Shown here in pieces: positions 9,392 to 21,900 of a stretch of 64,000 nt of DNA (positions within the stretch are counted from its first letter, which is position 1; every line of letters begins with the position of its first letter). Where the stretch lies: contig JAFKAC010000050.1 in NCBI GenBank assembly GCA_025766275.1, positions 62,001-126,000 on the forward strand, written 5' to 3'. The position numbers were made by a program, and so were the translations under genes. Source of the stretch: Lactarius indigo (Eukaryota > Basidiomycota > Agaricomycetes > Russulales > Russulaceae). The notes under the pieces were generated by a model, which saw nothing but the letters and a program-made list of their open reading frames with translations, did no database searches and had not been told where the DNA came from.

Positions 9392-12300
9392 CTAAGATCA
9401 GAGCTGACTTCGTCGAGGTGGACCTGACTGGGGTGGTGTAAATACTTTTATCTGTATTGATCAGAAAATGAACGAACGACGATGCAACGTTGATGATAAA
9501 GATGTATAGTGCATGCAGAGTACGAGAACGAAAAAATTGAATAACGAATGTTGTGCCGCAAAGGTGACCAGACTGAGAGTTAATATGAATGAATGAATGA
9601 ATGTGTGTGTCATCATGAACAGAATCCACGCCGAGATCTGCAAAACATGCCCATGAGAACGAAATAAAATGAACGCGTCACCTTCCCCGTTCACTCACGC
9701 GTAACGCGTTATCGTCGTCATCGACGAGCTACTGCCCGCGGCGCTCATGGTATCGTCATGGGGCACTTCGCCCCAGCCGCAGCACGCAGCTTATCGAGTA
9801 CTTCGTCCATTCCCTTTAGCCCGACACGCTCACGACGCGCACGATCGCCCTGGATCACCTGCTCGATGCTCATGGCAGGACCGTGTGGCGGATTGTTGTT
9901 CGTCTGTAGGGCTTCAGCCACCACCTTATCGAGGCCACCACCAGAAAGATCCGGCGCCGTCGAGGCTGAAAGCCTCTTCAGTGCACGCGACGCACGCCCC
10001 TCTTCCTTCCAACGGCGTTCTGCTTCTGCTTCTGCTTCTGTTGAGTCCTCGGCTTCTACGACCGTGCGCTCGGGGACAGCATCGAGGGCCTGGTCCTCCG
10101 ACGCCCGTGCGCTCGGGCCTGGACCAAAGCGCTGAGCGATGCCAACCTCACTCCCGCTCCCATCAGAAACACTCTCAGCCGGGTAAACGCTTGAGTAAGC
10201 GCTCGAGTGGCTCAGGCGCGACTGGGAACCAGACGCGCTGCCCGGACCATACCCCGACTCAGACTCGGCACGAAGGTAACGTACCGCCGCTTGTACCTCT
10301 TGAGATTCGGTGGTCTCGGCGCTCGGGCGGGGCTCCGTGAATGCAGTGAAGCCAAACTCCTCTTTTTTCTCTCCACTCCAATTGACAACCAGCCAGCGCA
10401 TCCCACGGATCTCGTGTTCACGTCGTCGTACAACGCGCTCTACAGTCTCCAGCTGTCCACGTAAGGATGCGATCTCTGCGCGAAGGTCGGCATTTTCGGT
10501 TTTCAGCGCGAAGATATTCGCGGGTGTTGGCAGAATAGGCACAACGACGCGGGAAGGGGGTGGCTGCGGAGACGAAGATGGCTGTGTAGTCATTGTTGAT
10601 GCAGAGAAGGAGGATGGGGGCGCGTATGGGGGAGACTCAGATGATGTGTGTGATTGTACAAGTGGGGACGGGACGGTCGGTGAGGACCGATTCGATCCTG
10701 ACCGAAAAGGCCACGTAGAATCCTTGCTCTTTTCCTTATTTGCAGGTCTTTCATCTCTAGGTCACCGCACGCTTGTAGTGGATACGATAGCGGGTGAAGA
10801 CCTGAATGCGGATGGTGCCGTGGACCCAGAAGTAGACGACGCTAGATTATTCGGGGAGTCCGTGCCAGAAGCGGACAACGCTTTCGACGCTGATGATGGG
10901 CTGGTAGGTACGATGAGCGTGCGAGTCGAGGACTCACTAGACGACGGCGAACTTGTAGACCGCCCGCCAGCTTGCCGCGAGCTTTCAGAGGATACCCGTG
11001 AGAGGCTAGACCTGGGGAGACCCAGCAATGGTTCTGCCGGTGGAGGGGAAGTAGAGCCCGACCCTACCCTATTGGTCGGTGTTAAAGAGGCGGGTGATGT
11101 CGACGGCGACTTGGAAGAGTTTGAGGGTGACGTTGGAATCGGGGCTGATGACGACCACGTAGCCGTAATTGATTGGCTAGAAGCGCCAACAGCGGAGGAA
11201 GCCAGTAAGTTGGCGCCAATAGATGACGCCGGAGCAGTTGAAGTAAGCATACAAGAGTCTGAGGCCGCACGGGCCCTCAGCTCGGACGGCACCTGTCCAA
11301 AACAATACCTTTAGCGTTGGAATCATTTAGTAAGACGCTACTCACGGTGACTTTTGAATCTTGGACGCTGGCATGTCCTGGGGGGTTAGCCTGCGATGTA
11401 TTCGCACCTTTTGGAACTACAAGCCAAGACTCGTGCTTCGTACCGGGCGCGGCTGTGCCCGGCTCCTGCTGTTTCCCCCCACGTATTTTTGGAGGTTTCA
11501 AAGTCGCACTTTGGATGGGGGGACTTACTCGCTTTGCTGATGAGTGAGACGAGCGTGGCGATACCGTTCGCTCAGATGTTGAAAGCACAGGAGGTGACGA
11601 CTTCGACGATAAAATGACCGGCGACTTCAGTAAGGGTGGAAATAGGCTCCTTGACCCTGTCAAGGAATTGGGCGTCCGGAGAAGGCCGACACGAACAGAT
11701 GCGGCACGCGACGTAGAACTGGAGTCATTGTCGCTCCCCACCCTTGACCTTGTTCGAATCCTGAAACCAAGGCCGAGACCAGTTGCAGCAGATTCAGAGC
11801 CGCTAGCACTTGCATATCCTTGCGCGGATTCCGACGCGCTTTCACTGCCCGACGTGAACTTATGCGATGGTGATCGTGGCGTCGATATTGCAGGCCTGCA
11901 ACGGTTGGGAGAAGACAATAACTTGGCCTCGTAGGGTCCAGCGTGATCCGGAAAGAAAATTTGGGGACTGCCCGGTGGGGTCGGAGTACCCAGGTCTATA
12001 GAGTGCGCGTCATCTTCCGGAGGTGGTGGTAAAGGGATGGTCGGAGGAGGTTTGGCGGGGGGGAGGATACGAGCAGTTAGATAGTTGCGGTCGCCATCAT
12101 CTGACGCGTAAGATCGGAGAAGTACTGTCGGTGTTCTAACACTGGCAGAACGCGGAGGCTCTGAATCCGAGAACGAGCTCCCCAATACAACGGCGGATGT
12201 TGGCATCGGGGTACGTGACTTGTTCAAACCATTAGAAGAGAAGGAAGAGGGTGGACGCGTAGTAGACCGCGCGGATCTCGAGTTTGTAGGTGAAATCAAG

Positions 12301-12400
12301 GAAGGTTTGGAAAACGACGCGTCTTCGAATGTAGGCAATGGGGGAAAGGATGCTGAGGGGATGCTGAGCTGCGGAAGCTGTGACTGAGCTGGGTTTCGCT
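9392..12400. repeat. segmental duplication, copy 1
   Basis: From 'ctaagatcagagctgacttcg' at 9392 to about 12400, this ~3-kb segment recurs in the same orientation at 41922-44325. The two copies are very similar over their shared length. Copy 2 lacks about 0.6 kb (equivalent to about 9595-10195) and stops at a family-C LTR. The segment carries most of the Ser/Pro-rich gene but not its first exon. Confidence 0.9.
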
Positions 12401-12724
12401 CCGAGGGTGTTCTGCGAATTGTAAAGAAGAAAAAACATGAGAAGTCGGGATGAATAAGATCAATAGACGGAGGACGTACGCATTCGTAGAAGGTCTAGGA
12501 GTAGGTACGGGAGTATGGGTAGGAGAGCGGTGACTGGGAGGAGCTACAGGGGACTTTTTTCGCAGACTGAAGAGGGGGATCTTACGCTTTGACTTGTTTG
12601 AGGGGTCGGTTGAGGGAGAAGGGATGGAAGAGTGTTGACGGCCACGAAAGAGATCGGAAAGTTCGGATGTCTTTGAACGGATCTTAGCGGAGGTGGTAGA
12701 GGGATGGGAGGTGATGGTGGCCAT
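9745..12724 (-). CDS. Ser/Pro-rich coiled-coil protein of unknown function, in-frame TGA
   Basis: I do not recognise the family. Three exons join in frame: 12724-12480, 12411-11346 and 11292-9745. The introns are 68 nt (GTACGT..CAG) and 53 nt (GTGAGT..CAG). The start ATG at 12722-12724 is the first in its frame and opens MATITSHPSTTSAKIRSKTS. The ~950-codon product is low-complexity Ser/Pro/Thr with basic patches (KSKRKIPLFSLRKKS), then a heptad-like coiled coil near 10510-10400 (LRAEIASLRGQLETVERVV), then an acidic and Arg-rich tail. A TGA at 10762-10764 interrupts exon 3 after about 613 residues, with the same frame open on both sides. The duplicate copy has CGA there (42688-42690), so the TGA fits a C-to-T change. 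The gene either makes a protein lacking the coiled coil or is newly dead. The long plus-strand frame here is an antisense shadow. Confidence 0.65.
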
Positions 12725-12839
12725 GTATGGGTAGTGAAGCAGGGAGCGAATGTGCGGGAAGATGTCGTATGTATATGCACACTCATAACTAGGTTCACCC
12801 TGGGCGCCTCTGCGCACCAGTTGCCCTTCCAGTTACAGA

Positions 12840-13024
12840 ATACAGCGCGGCAGTATTAGTCGCATCTTTTGTTTTCTGCTATTTGCACCGGAAATGAATC
12901 CCCCAGGTCTTAGTCCAAGTCGCGTGAATTTCGAGCCCCGCCCAGGGCGCCCGTGAATCGTGAATCGTGCTTGGCGCGCGCGATTCATGATTTTCACTGG
13001 TGGCCAGTCACGCCTGATTCACAC
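12840..13024. other. spacer with short repeats
   Basis: This AT/GC-mixed spacer contains repeated cgtgaatcgtgaatcg and a related inverted form (gcgcgattcatgattttcac). The VLIG-like pseudogene ends abruptly at this sequence, which suggests a rearrangement border. No gene is seen. Confidence 0.45.
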
Positions 13025-16000
13025 TTCAGTTTCTATTGAGGCGGAAAAGATAGATATGGTGACCTTTGAATCCTGTAAATGAACATTAAGCCAGGGAAAA
13101 AGACGGATAAATAATGTATCTAACATACCCCTATTACGCCGGTAAAGGCTGTGCGTGATGGCGTCTTTACGTTTGTCTGGGTTTGGGACCATCCTTGCGT
13201 TGATATGTTGGACTTCGGCTCCTTCATAAGGCGCATTCTCTCTAGAGCGGCAATAATCGATGTGGACATGTCTACCCATTGACGAACAAACGAGGTTGCA
13301 CATCATAGGTGCCCCTTCGTCGTTGGCAGAGAACTTGCGACCCCCCAATTCGAGTCTGGTATCGTCCGGTCCGTCAATAGCCCAGCGAGTCTGCGTCATC
13401 GAACCTTGACTAGTTTCGTGTTCTTGCTGGGTATGACCTTGAGAGACACCGAAGTCAGCATATCTAACAACTTATAGAACAGATCACCTCACCGAGGGGC
13501 AGAGTACAAAAGTAGCCACAATTCTGGCACCTGTGCGGATTCGGTTTCCGTTATTCAAAGCGCTGATAGAATATCACTGCGTACCGAGTCTCGCAAAAGT
13601 GGAATATCTGTTTTTCTTTGCCGTGGATATGGGGACCTGCGTGCGACATTCGTCCTGGTTCAATGGTCTTGACGCACTGCAGCGGCTTTGCGACTGTTCA
13701 CACGTCAGAGTGAGCTAAGTGTAGATGGCTCTGGACAAACCTTGTGTATACTATGCAAGGGATACGGCGAGATCAGCGACGAGCTAGTAGACAAGCACAT
13801 TGTATTTTCACCTTGGTATATTGGAACGTCTCGTGTCTGCCGGTGAACGTGGCCTCGACAGACATAGGCGCTGTGTCAATTTGACATATTCCTGGAGCTG
13901 AGCACAGTGCCGAACGTGAATGCACTTCACTGGTGGTACAATTTGTCGGTCTGGACACACTTACAGAGCAGGAAAGTTAACACCTACCCACATAGGTGGC
14001 TTTCGCCGGGCATGGCCCCATGGAGGTGAGGTTGGACGCAGAGGTGTTTACAAAGTTCGCACGATGCCGGGCACAATCTCATACCGCAAGAATGTACCGT
14101 GTGTTCTTGGTCACTGAAGAGAATCGCGTTAGCTGGTGATTAAAACACTTTTTAAAGGAATGTGCCTAGGAATAGAACAGCTTTCTGGGCATGAATAAGT
14201 TTTCCCGCCTAATATTTTCATCTCCTGGAGGGCGCAAGGCTAGGAATTCGTGCGACCATAATGAGATTTTTAACGACGCAGATGAATCAGGTCGTACCTC
14301 GCCACACATGTGAACAAGCGCCAAACACCTGTGCTCGTCTCCGACGTGACCTGAAACCTGAGAACGTGTGAGCAGCCTGTAGCTCAAGCAAAGTCGCAGT
14401 AGCTCACTTCGGTACAATCGTCCAAGCAGCCTCGCTTCCCCAATAGGGCGCATGGTTCGCCACACAAATGAGCATTGACCACACAACTGTGAGCTGATAA
14501 GCAATCGCATTACCGAATGGGGCGAACCACGTACACATGCTCGCCAGGATGTCCCGCACTTGGCCATGTTGAGCGGAGAGTAAATACCAGAGGGCATAGA
14601 ACGTACAGTGAACCACAAGGCTTGGAGCTACCCTTACAGAATTTGCACTCGTGCGCACACCTGTGAATGGTTTTGCAACTGTGATCCCCTTCATGCAAGC
14701 GGCCGCGGACACAGAGAAGATGACACGATGCGCATTGGATGCCACATAGTTGGACGTTCGCCCTCATCTCGATGACCATGTTATTGAGCCTTTGTATCGA
14801 GCCTTCGAAGGAGGTCCTCGATAGTAGCGTGACCATCTTGGAATCGTTCTAGATTGGAATCAAGCCAGAGTCGGACGTAGTTCACGCGCGAGTCGATCAA
14901 CCCGTGGAGGTGCAACACGAATCCCTCTATCCACTCAGAGTCGGGCGTAAATTGGCGTGGAAAGCTCTGATTCCAAGACTCAAGCAAGACGGAAAGATGC
15001 TTCTCAACGTCCATTGGTGAAATCTGCTCACGCCCTGAGATGGCGAAGCGCGCGTCCGTATAGTTGCCTTCGACTTCGAGGTCGGTGTCAAGGTTCTGGA
15101 GATATAATTAGAAATTTGACGCGACCCGAATTGATAAACCACTGAACCTTCAATGGTTCGAAATCGGGCTCGATCTCAGAGAATCCTGTCGCAAGCGCAA
15201 TCGGGAGGCGGGTGGAGAGCGTTTTGGCATGGTGCTCAATCATGGTTTCTGTTAGGAAGGATGAACACGACAAACGAAAAGAGATGGAACAACATACGAG
15301 AAAGGGCGCCCCAGTCATTTGCCTGTCGGGAGATGTTAAGCTACAAATGGAGGGCGAGTTTGGAGAAGTGTACCTTCAATTTCGCCATCAGGGTTTTGAT
15401 CGTATGAAGGAATTCTCCTGCGGTGGGGTGCGAGACACTTTGTAGGTCTAGCCGTCTCTTGAGTGTCGAGAATAGATTGTAGAATTCCCTTGATTCGATC
15501 ACCGGCCATGGTATGATATTCAACCTCCCACGTTGCAGGCGCAAGATAAAATCAGCTCTTTGTTCCTGCTGCACGATCTTCTGGAACTTGAGAGAGAACC
15601 TGCGAATGGACACGTTTACGAAATATCGTGTGCAATTAATAAAGGACCTTACTCGCGAGTAATCTCGACCTTGTCCGACTCTACGACGTCCTAAGAAAAG
15701 AATTACGGAGTGTAGAGAGCTGTTGTTACTAAGAACCTGCCTTGATGATAATAACGAGCGTGGGTTGGAAGAGCGATGGATTCGCTGCCGGATCTAAGAC
15801 CGATGCGCAAGACTGAAAAGGTTGGAAAAGCCCGCTGATGTCCCGACTAGACGCAAAGTTGTTCCGGAAGGGCACCTTTTAATACAGTGAGAGTGTCCAG
15901 GTCAGGGTACGGACAAGCACAAGGTTCGATATCCCAGTGTTGAATAAGACGAGGAGCGTATCTTCTTGAAGTGACCGCTCAACGCTATCGACACCTAAAG

Positions 16001-17330
16001 TTCGATCGTGAAGCAGACGTGACAACGCAGAAAATAGTCAAACTGACCTTCGAAGTCGAGAGCCACAATGAGTGCTTCGTCTGTAGGCGTTACGGACATC
16101 CACACTCCCTCTGCATACTTAGACCAACCACTTGTGACCAGTGCGGCGGGAGGGAGAAAGCATACCTGTGGTCCGCATGCCGCTTCCAACAAACGATGTG
16201 CCCAGAAGATGGTTCAACGCGAAACTCTTGCCCACGGATTGTTGGCCCATGGATGACACAACCTTTACGGGCTGTTGGTGATGGCGTCAACGCCGCAAGA
16301 CACACGCCGACCTGAGAATTCTACTGTACCTTAGTTACCATATACGACTGAAAGATCGACTCATACCAGCCGAACGATAGTTTATCTACTATCTTGTTGA
16401 CCTCAGCGCCAAGTAGAGTTCGCTCCAAATCCAAAGACAGCACCCCATTCGCCAATGGAACGAATCGGTTCTCACGGCAAATGGTGATGTGAATCGGGAT
16501 GAGGCAAAAGACGTCGACGAGCCACTCCAACACGGTAGTGGGACACGTCCCAGTCTGGGTCCAAGACCACTTTGTCCCTGAACGTTCCAAATTGATCTAC
16601 AGATACCTTGATATGGCGAAGCTCATCGCCAGTGGGCTTCCTCGTGGTTTTTTCGAATGCCTGAATAAGGTCCGAGAAGTAAGCGTTAAAAGGTCGTGAG
16701 TCATCATCAGTAATGAAAGTTAGGCTCTTCTGCTTGTGCTCACTTAGGGATGTGACAGTATGGCGCCTCATGGCAACGAGGACCAGGTAGCGGGACCAGA
16801 CTTCAGCGTGGCAGTTGAGCAAGCTGTTGTGCAGTGTGTGGCACGCTTTGTTATTCGAGGCGTTTCTGCTGCCGTTTTCTTTGAACATGAATTCTGTGAG
16901 CTTCTTCGTGATATCAGTGGCGATGGACTTAACAGATGACGCATCTACGTCAAGACCAAGGAGAAAGACGCTTACCCGCCTGACTAGAGACGTCAGGACA
17001 GCACCTTGCAGGGGGAAGTGCCGAACATCCAAGGCAATTCCGGCAGTGGAGCCGAAGGTCTCCCAATGGTACGCAGTGAACGACGGCTGTTCACCTTGAG
17101 TGTGAAGAGCGATAAGGCAAGCGCCGTCCGGGGACAAGAATATGGCACTTGGAGGTGACGGAAGCTGTAACGAAGCCGGTATACCATGCAGCGAAGAGGT
17201 GGACGCGGCAAAAAAGGTCCTAAGGTAGAAAACATACCTAAATTGCAGTGAAACGAACGAAAAGATTCGGGCTTGAGCACCGGAGTCTACGACCAGTGAC
17301 CATATACTCTGATATAGAGACGCATCAGTC
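13025..17330 (-). pseudogene. truncated giant VLIG-like G-domain protein
   Basis: Pieces in order on the minus strand match a large Agaricomycete protein family that combines a VLIG/GBP-like G domain, Cys/His-rich segments and, normally, a C-terminal VWFA domain (recalled from family knowledge). At about 17200-16550 there is an N-terminal region including FLSPDGACLIALHTQ. The P-loop GQQSVGKS lies at 16247-16224, with a short intron on each side. The G3-type VALDFEG is near 16000. FSLKFQKIVQ..IIPWPVIES lies at 15600-15500. A Cys/His-rich part (LCGIQCASCHLLC, HRCAHECKFC) lies near 14760-14600. GICQIDTAPMSVEATFTG is near 13890, and GRHVHIDYCRS near 13270. Breaks are visible: a frame slip near 16530 between DWDVSHYRVG and EWLVDVFCLI, and loss of everything after an exon ending 'GFK' near 13060, so the VWFA domain is missing. 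The true 5' end is unclear. Family members are thought to act in innate-type responses, but function here is inferred only. Confidence 0.75.
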
Positions 17331-17399
17331 AATGGGCGTGATTAACTCAGGTGGTAAACGGACGAACCCTGGCCATAGTGAGAACGGAGACTGGTGCCC

Positions 17400-18590
17400 C
17401 TTTCTACCTCGTATCATCGTGATACCCCACCCTGAGTATGATCAGCCTGAAAATTTTCAACTGACTTGAAGATGGGCTCACAAGTTGTACGCTCATGACG
17501 TTAAGGTGGGAGTATAAAAAAAAAAGGCCAGTGGCAATGCGAAGAAGGAAAAGGCACGGGTGTGGATTCATGTCTGAGTCAACTTCACCAAAACACACAC
17601 ACATTTCCCAATGCAGTGGCCAAGGCGTTTGAAAGGGAAACGATTACAGTGGAGCGAACACTGCAACAAGCCTCAAGATGTCGGCGAAGCGACGAAGTTA
17701 GCAACTAGTGCAGCGGTCGGGCACGTGATTTATTTTTGGATGGCCGGTGACTGGTGACCATCGATCACCTTGCTCGTCGTTCTTCTCGTCCATTCGCACG
17801 CGCTTTCTTCCTGTTACTCCTTTGATCTCTCCTTGCAACCACGAAAATGGACAACGATGGTACCAGTTCACTGCAAACTATCACCTTGGCCACAGACCGT
17901 GCGTCCTCATGTCTCAAGTCACCTTTGTTTGCATCATTCTGATCTCATACACCCACTTTCTTCTTGCGTCGTCAACCTCCTTTCACCATCATGATGTCAA
18001 CTCGCTTTGCCCATCGAATACCTTGGCCACACCGCCCCCTTTTTCTCTGGTAAGGGCGTGGTTGACTTTCTGTAAAAGTTTTGCTAATATTTTGGTAATG
18101 TTAGTGCGTCCGTTGTCGTCAGCAATGACACTGGTCCCCATCTTTCATGTCTTGGATATTGTTCTTTGCAATTTGATTCTCATTGTCTGTGCGTCTTGCT
18201 ACTCCCTCCTTCCACATCCCGTCCGCCTTGTCTCAAATTTTGATTGACTCCGCACCTCCTCAACTCGTACCCACTGCCACCGTCCTCTACTTTCGGTTTC
18301 TGTCTTATCATTTTCTGTGGTAGCTACGGGTTCGCCCCTATATGAAACCACACCCTTGTTTCCGAATACATGTGCATTGGTTTACCCATCTTCATCCCGT
18401 TTGCTGTGATTCCAGGGAGGTTGGATGATGTTGACAGATGTGAGGAAGAGGCAGAAGAAGCGCTAATGACCATTGTTACAATCATGACCGTCTGCTGAGG
18501 GGCGCAAGTACTTTGTGGAGAGGGGGGGGGGGGGGGGAGCAAGACCTGACGCTCTATTTACTTCTACTCTGTGTTTACAATGACAATGCT
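17400..18590. other. no gene recognised; 16-nt poly-G tract
   Basis: This is a low-complexity T/C-rich stretch on the plus strand with hydrophobic short frames that show no domain. A run of 16 G lies at 18522-18537 and a poly-A run near 17516-17524. I see no gene. Confidence 0.4.
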
Positions 18591-18990
18591 CTACTCAACA
18601 GGGGTGTCATACCGCGGGTCAAGTAAGTCATTATCATCTGATTCAGTATTGGCCTCCCCTTTCAGTTCTTTCATCTCAACCTCCGAGTCCCTCATTGTTG
18701 CCCGCTGCTTCCCAATAATAGAGTGAAAGGCTAGCGCCTTTTCGAGGATGTCGTCCCATTGTTGATCTTTGAGAGTCGAGATCTTGTTGAAGAAGACAGA
18801 GGCACGCTTGACAACCTTTTCACCACGGGGGGTGACGAGCATATGATCACCCCAGTTAGTCTTTGAGAATTCAGCACTTTTCTTATCCATGGGTAGCTGG
18901 CGCACGTGCAGGACCGGTAGGGGCAGCGCGACAACCCATTCTGGAGAGACCGCGTGAACGCAGTTCGGTGGCTAACGGTCTGCTGAGCCA
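18591..18990 (-). CDS. uncharacterised small protein
   Basis: An open frame ends at 18591 and encodes a charged, soluble-looking polypeptide (..SAEFSKTNWGDHMLVTPRGE.. to ..DDNDLLDPRYDTPVE). Its upstream part reads 'SPEWVVALPLPVLHVRQL', which resembles 'SPERVAALPPPTLRIRQL' in the relative at 20900-21251, so the frame is probably real or recently was. The exact start is unclear because the segment near 18950-18990 is compatible with two frames and an intron. No known domain is recognised. Confidence 0.4.
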
Positions 18991-19920
18991 TCAATAGAAA
19001 AAGGTCAGTCGGAAGTCGATCTGCGGCGAATCAAAATTAGCTTTACTTGTTCGATGTGGGCCTTGTTTGAGCGCCATCTTGCGTGTGTCTTTGCATTATG
19101 ACTGCACCCGGGACGGGCCACGATGTGGAGGAGGGCGGCACGAGGGACGACGCAGAGACGAAAGGGGACGAGACAGCTGGGCGCGGAGTTGAGCGCCAAA
19201 GATAGGAGGCGACGAACGCACCCGCCGTGTTCCCACTGAGACAAGACCGTACGCGTGGATGGGGTGAGCACCTCTGATGTGGGTGGACTCGGAGTTTGGC
19301 TGGGGTCCTGTAGTAATACTCGTTTAGCAAAGATATATTAGAACAGGGTGTGCTATATTACGTAAGCGCTGCATCGACTGCAGCTCCTAGCCCCTCCTAA
19401 GATCCGACTCGGAACAGGACCAATGACCACGGTGGCCAAAAGAAGAGCGGACCAAGCAGGGATACTGGTCCGAGAGAGAAACCGGCCTATAGCGGGAAAC
19501 CAAGTGAGTCGGAAGCCACACCACCCACGGGCGATGACTACTACAAGGTGACCACGATAACGCTGACCGTGATGAGCCGACAACGACGGCGACTACTCAA
19601 CGGAGAAGGGACGACATACAACGACACCGACATCTTGGTCGCCATCGTTCACGGCAAGGCTGCCGCAGCGGTCAGTCCTGGTTCAATAGGGTTGTAAGCA
19701 GGGGCACGGAGGTCCAGATACTGTTGACATACTTGCCTGTCGTATACCCTACGTTTCTTTTTCTGTTTGATCCCGACTCTTTGTTGGTGGTTGGGAGAAG
19801 CCGCTGGTACTAGACAAACTTGGCATCAATGGTGCGTGCGCTCTACCCGCCCGCAGTTAGGAGAGAATGATCATGTGACCTCTCCATGCGTGGAGGAGTC
19901 ACGTGACTATAATTGACTCA
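18890..19920. repeat. dispersed ~1-kb repeat, copy a
   Basis: Several blocks recur in the 20780-21900 region: the ORF start region with 'ccatcaatagaaaaag', the 'gagcacctctgatg..gggtggactcggagtttggctgg' block (19266 vs 20786), the 'gaaaccggcct..aaccaagtga' block (19480 vs 21500), and the 'cctctccatgcgtgga..cacgtg' block (19880 vs 21870). Block order is not fully conserved, so this is a rearranged pair, perhaps from a non-autonomous element or a tandem duplication. Confidence 0.65.
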
Positions 19921-20899
19921 CCTCCGCAGGTGGCTATTCATTTCAAGCGCCGTACCTATTGAGGTGAGTGCGTGTGAGCTCGAAGGTCTGCAGGGGCTAG
20001 TGAGAAAAACAAACAGATCTGTCGTCATCTCGTTATGGTCTTCGCCCATGTCCACGTCGGGGACAAGTTGATGGACAACTGTGATGGCAAACAATGACAA
20101 ACCATGCTATGGTGAGAGAGGTCGGGAATAGCAATGGCAGGTGAGATGGCGTGACGTCGAGGACAAGCCTGAGAATGTCCCAGATATGAATAGGAAGGAT
20201 GCCACATGGGGGCATGAATAGGCACTGCCTCGTCGCGATCAACACCTTTTGGAGGGCTCACAACTTGAACCGAATATAGGACTGTTTCGACAACCCGCGT
20301 CATGCGTGCCTATCAGCCGCCGACCGCCGACCAGAATGACTTCATGACCTCGGGCTTCACGCCAGCGGCAGTGAGCGATGTCTTGGAAAGGTCGGAGTGG
20401 ACTGAATCAGGGGGGCAGTGAGAGACTCAAACTAGGAGCTGTGCTCACGCCGGGATCTAGACATTTAATCGCCTCGCTCGTGGCTGGAATCGCCGTCAAA
20501 GTGATGTAGCTGCCTGGTGCAGAGACGTAGGAGATATAAGATGAGCCTTCCTGTAAAAAAAATTCTCAGAGTGATACCGCGGAACATCCAGAACAGGGTA
20601 CGATGGAGGCAGCACGAGGAATTGATGTGATGTGACCACTTGGTCACAGCGCAAGGCCGTGACAAATCCAAATCCAGAATGGTCCATCTTTTGGGTCCCA
20701 GACCAACGGTGAACGAACTATCCTCGCGCTGATAATCGGCATGGGTAGATAGCCTTCGTGTGACGGCAGCGTCAAAAAGCCGGAGAGACGTGTGAGCACC
20801 TCTGATGCGGGTGGACTCGGAGTTTGGCTGGGGCGCTGTAATACTCTTTTAGAAAAGATAGATGGAAACAGAGAGCGTGTGGACGTGCATGCGTGTGAG

Positions 20900-21251
20900 T
20901 GCAATACGACTCAGGCATATCTGGAAGGGAAAGGGAACATTTACCGGCTATATTCCATCGACGCTCTGCAACATCCACCGCCTTTTGAGATCGCGATGGA
21001 GGTAGTCCACCGAGACCGAGATGGTGGAGCCGCAAGAGCCGCAACGGGCCATGTACTTTGAGTGGGACAACCGGCCATTTCTTCTGCACATGCAGCTGGC
21101 ACCGCAGTTCATCACTCTCGCAGAGTAGCTTGGACCTTTCTTGTTCAAGCTGGCGGATGCGCAGGGTCGGTGGTGGTAGCGCTGCAACCCGTTCTGGAGA
21201 GAGTGCCCCACCGCAGGTTGGGGACAACCAATGGTCTGCTCTAGCTATCAA
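20900..21251 (-). pseudogene. degenerate relative of the 18.6-kb small ORF
   Basis: The frame contains LSPERVAALPPPTLRIRQL followed by a heptad-like EQERSKLLCESDELRCQL, suggesting a short coiled coil. It then degenerates into low-complexity residues unrelated to the C terminus of the copy at 18591-18990. No domain is recognised. Confidence 0.4.
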
Positions 21252-21688
21252 TAAAAAGAGGTGAGTCAGAAGTCGAGTTGCGGCGAGTCAAAATCTGGCT
21301 TACTTGTTCAACGTGGGCCCTTCATTTGGCATGCTATCTTGCTTGTGACTTTGTATTACGACTCCGCTCAGGACAGTCAGCGGAGGTTGTCGACGATCGA
21401 GCCACAGTGACGAGGAGGGTGGTGAGGGACGACGCTGAGACAAAAGGGAGATGAGATGGGAGGGCGGGGAGCTTGAGGATCAAAGAAAGTGGTCCGAGGG
21501 CGAAACCGGCCTGTAACGAGAAACCAAGTGAATTGGAAGCCACACTACCACTTGGATCAGGATGGTCAACTACAACGGCCAAAGAAGGAAGAAAGAGCGG
21601 ATGGTGCAGGGACGGTGAGAGGCCGAGCATGGTCTGTGGCACGAAACCCATTGAGTTGTAAAACAAAGACAAGTCGAATCAAAAAAAA

Positions 21689-21691
<3 letters not shown>

Positions 21692-21733
<42 letters not shown>
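21692..21733. repeat. (CA)n microsatellite
   Basis: About 21 uninterrupted CA dinucleotides, preceded by an A-rich run. Confidence 0.98.
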
Positions 21734-21734
<1 letters not shown>

Positions 21735-21900
21735 ACCCACGGTAAAGGCAGCTCTATTGTGATTTACTAGTCAGCGTGATATCATGAATGACGGACAAGG
21801 CGAGTGGCAGAACTTGGAGCCAGACAATGCTATTAGAGTTCCGATGTGATAGAAACAATCACGTTACCTCTTCATGCATGGAAAGGCCACGTGGCCTTAT

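Larger units (their letters stand above)
20780..21900. repeat. dispersed ~1-kb repeat, copy b
   Basis: Partner of the 18890-19920 repeat. It contains the relative of the small ORF and a CA microsatellite that copy a lacks. The 19920-20780 interval between the two copies shows no gene that I recognise. Confidence 0.6.

Noticed and set aside
10310..11314. 334-codon plus-strand frame, also present in the duplicate at 42236-43240
   Set aside because: Antisense shadow of the Ser/Pro-rich gene; TCN-rich coding produces stop-free acidic/Gly frames on the other strand. The minus strand has consistent introns and a coiled coil.
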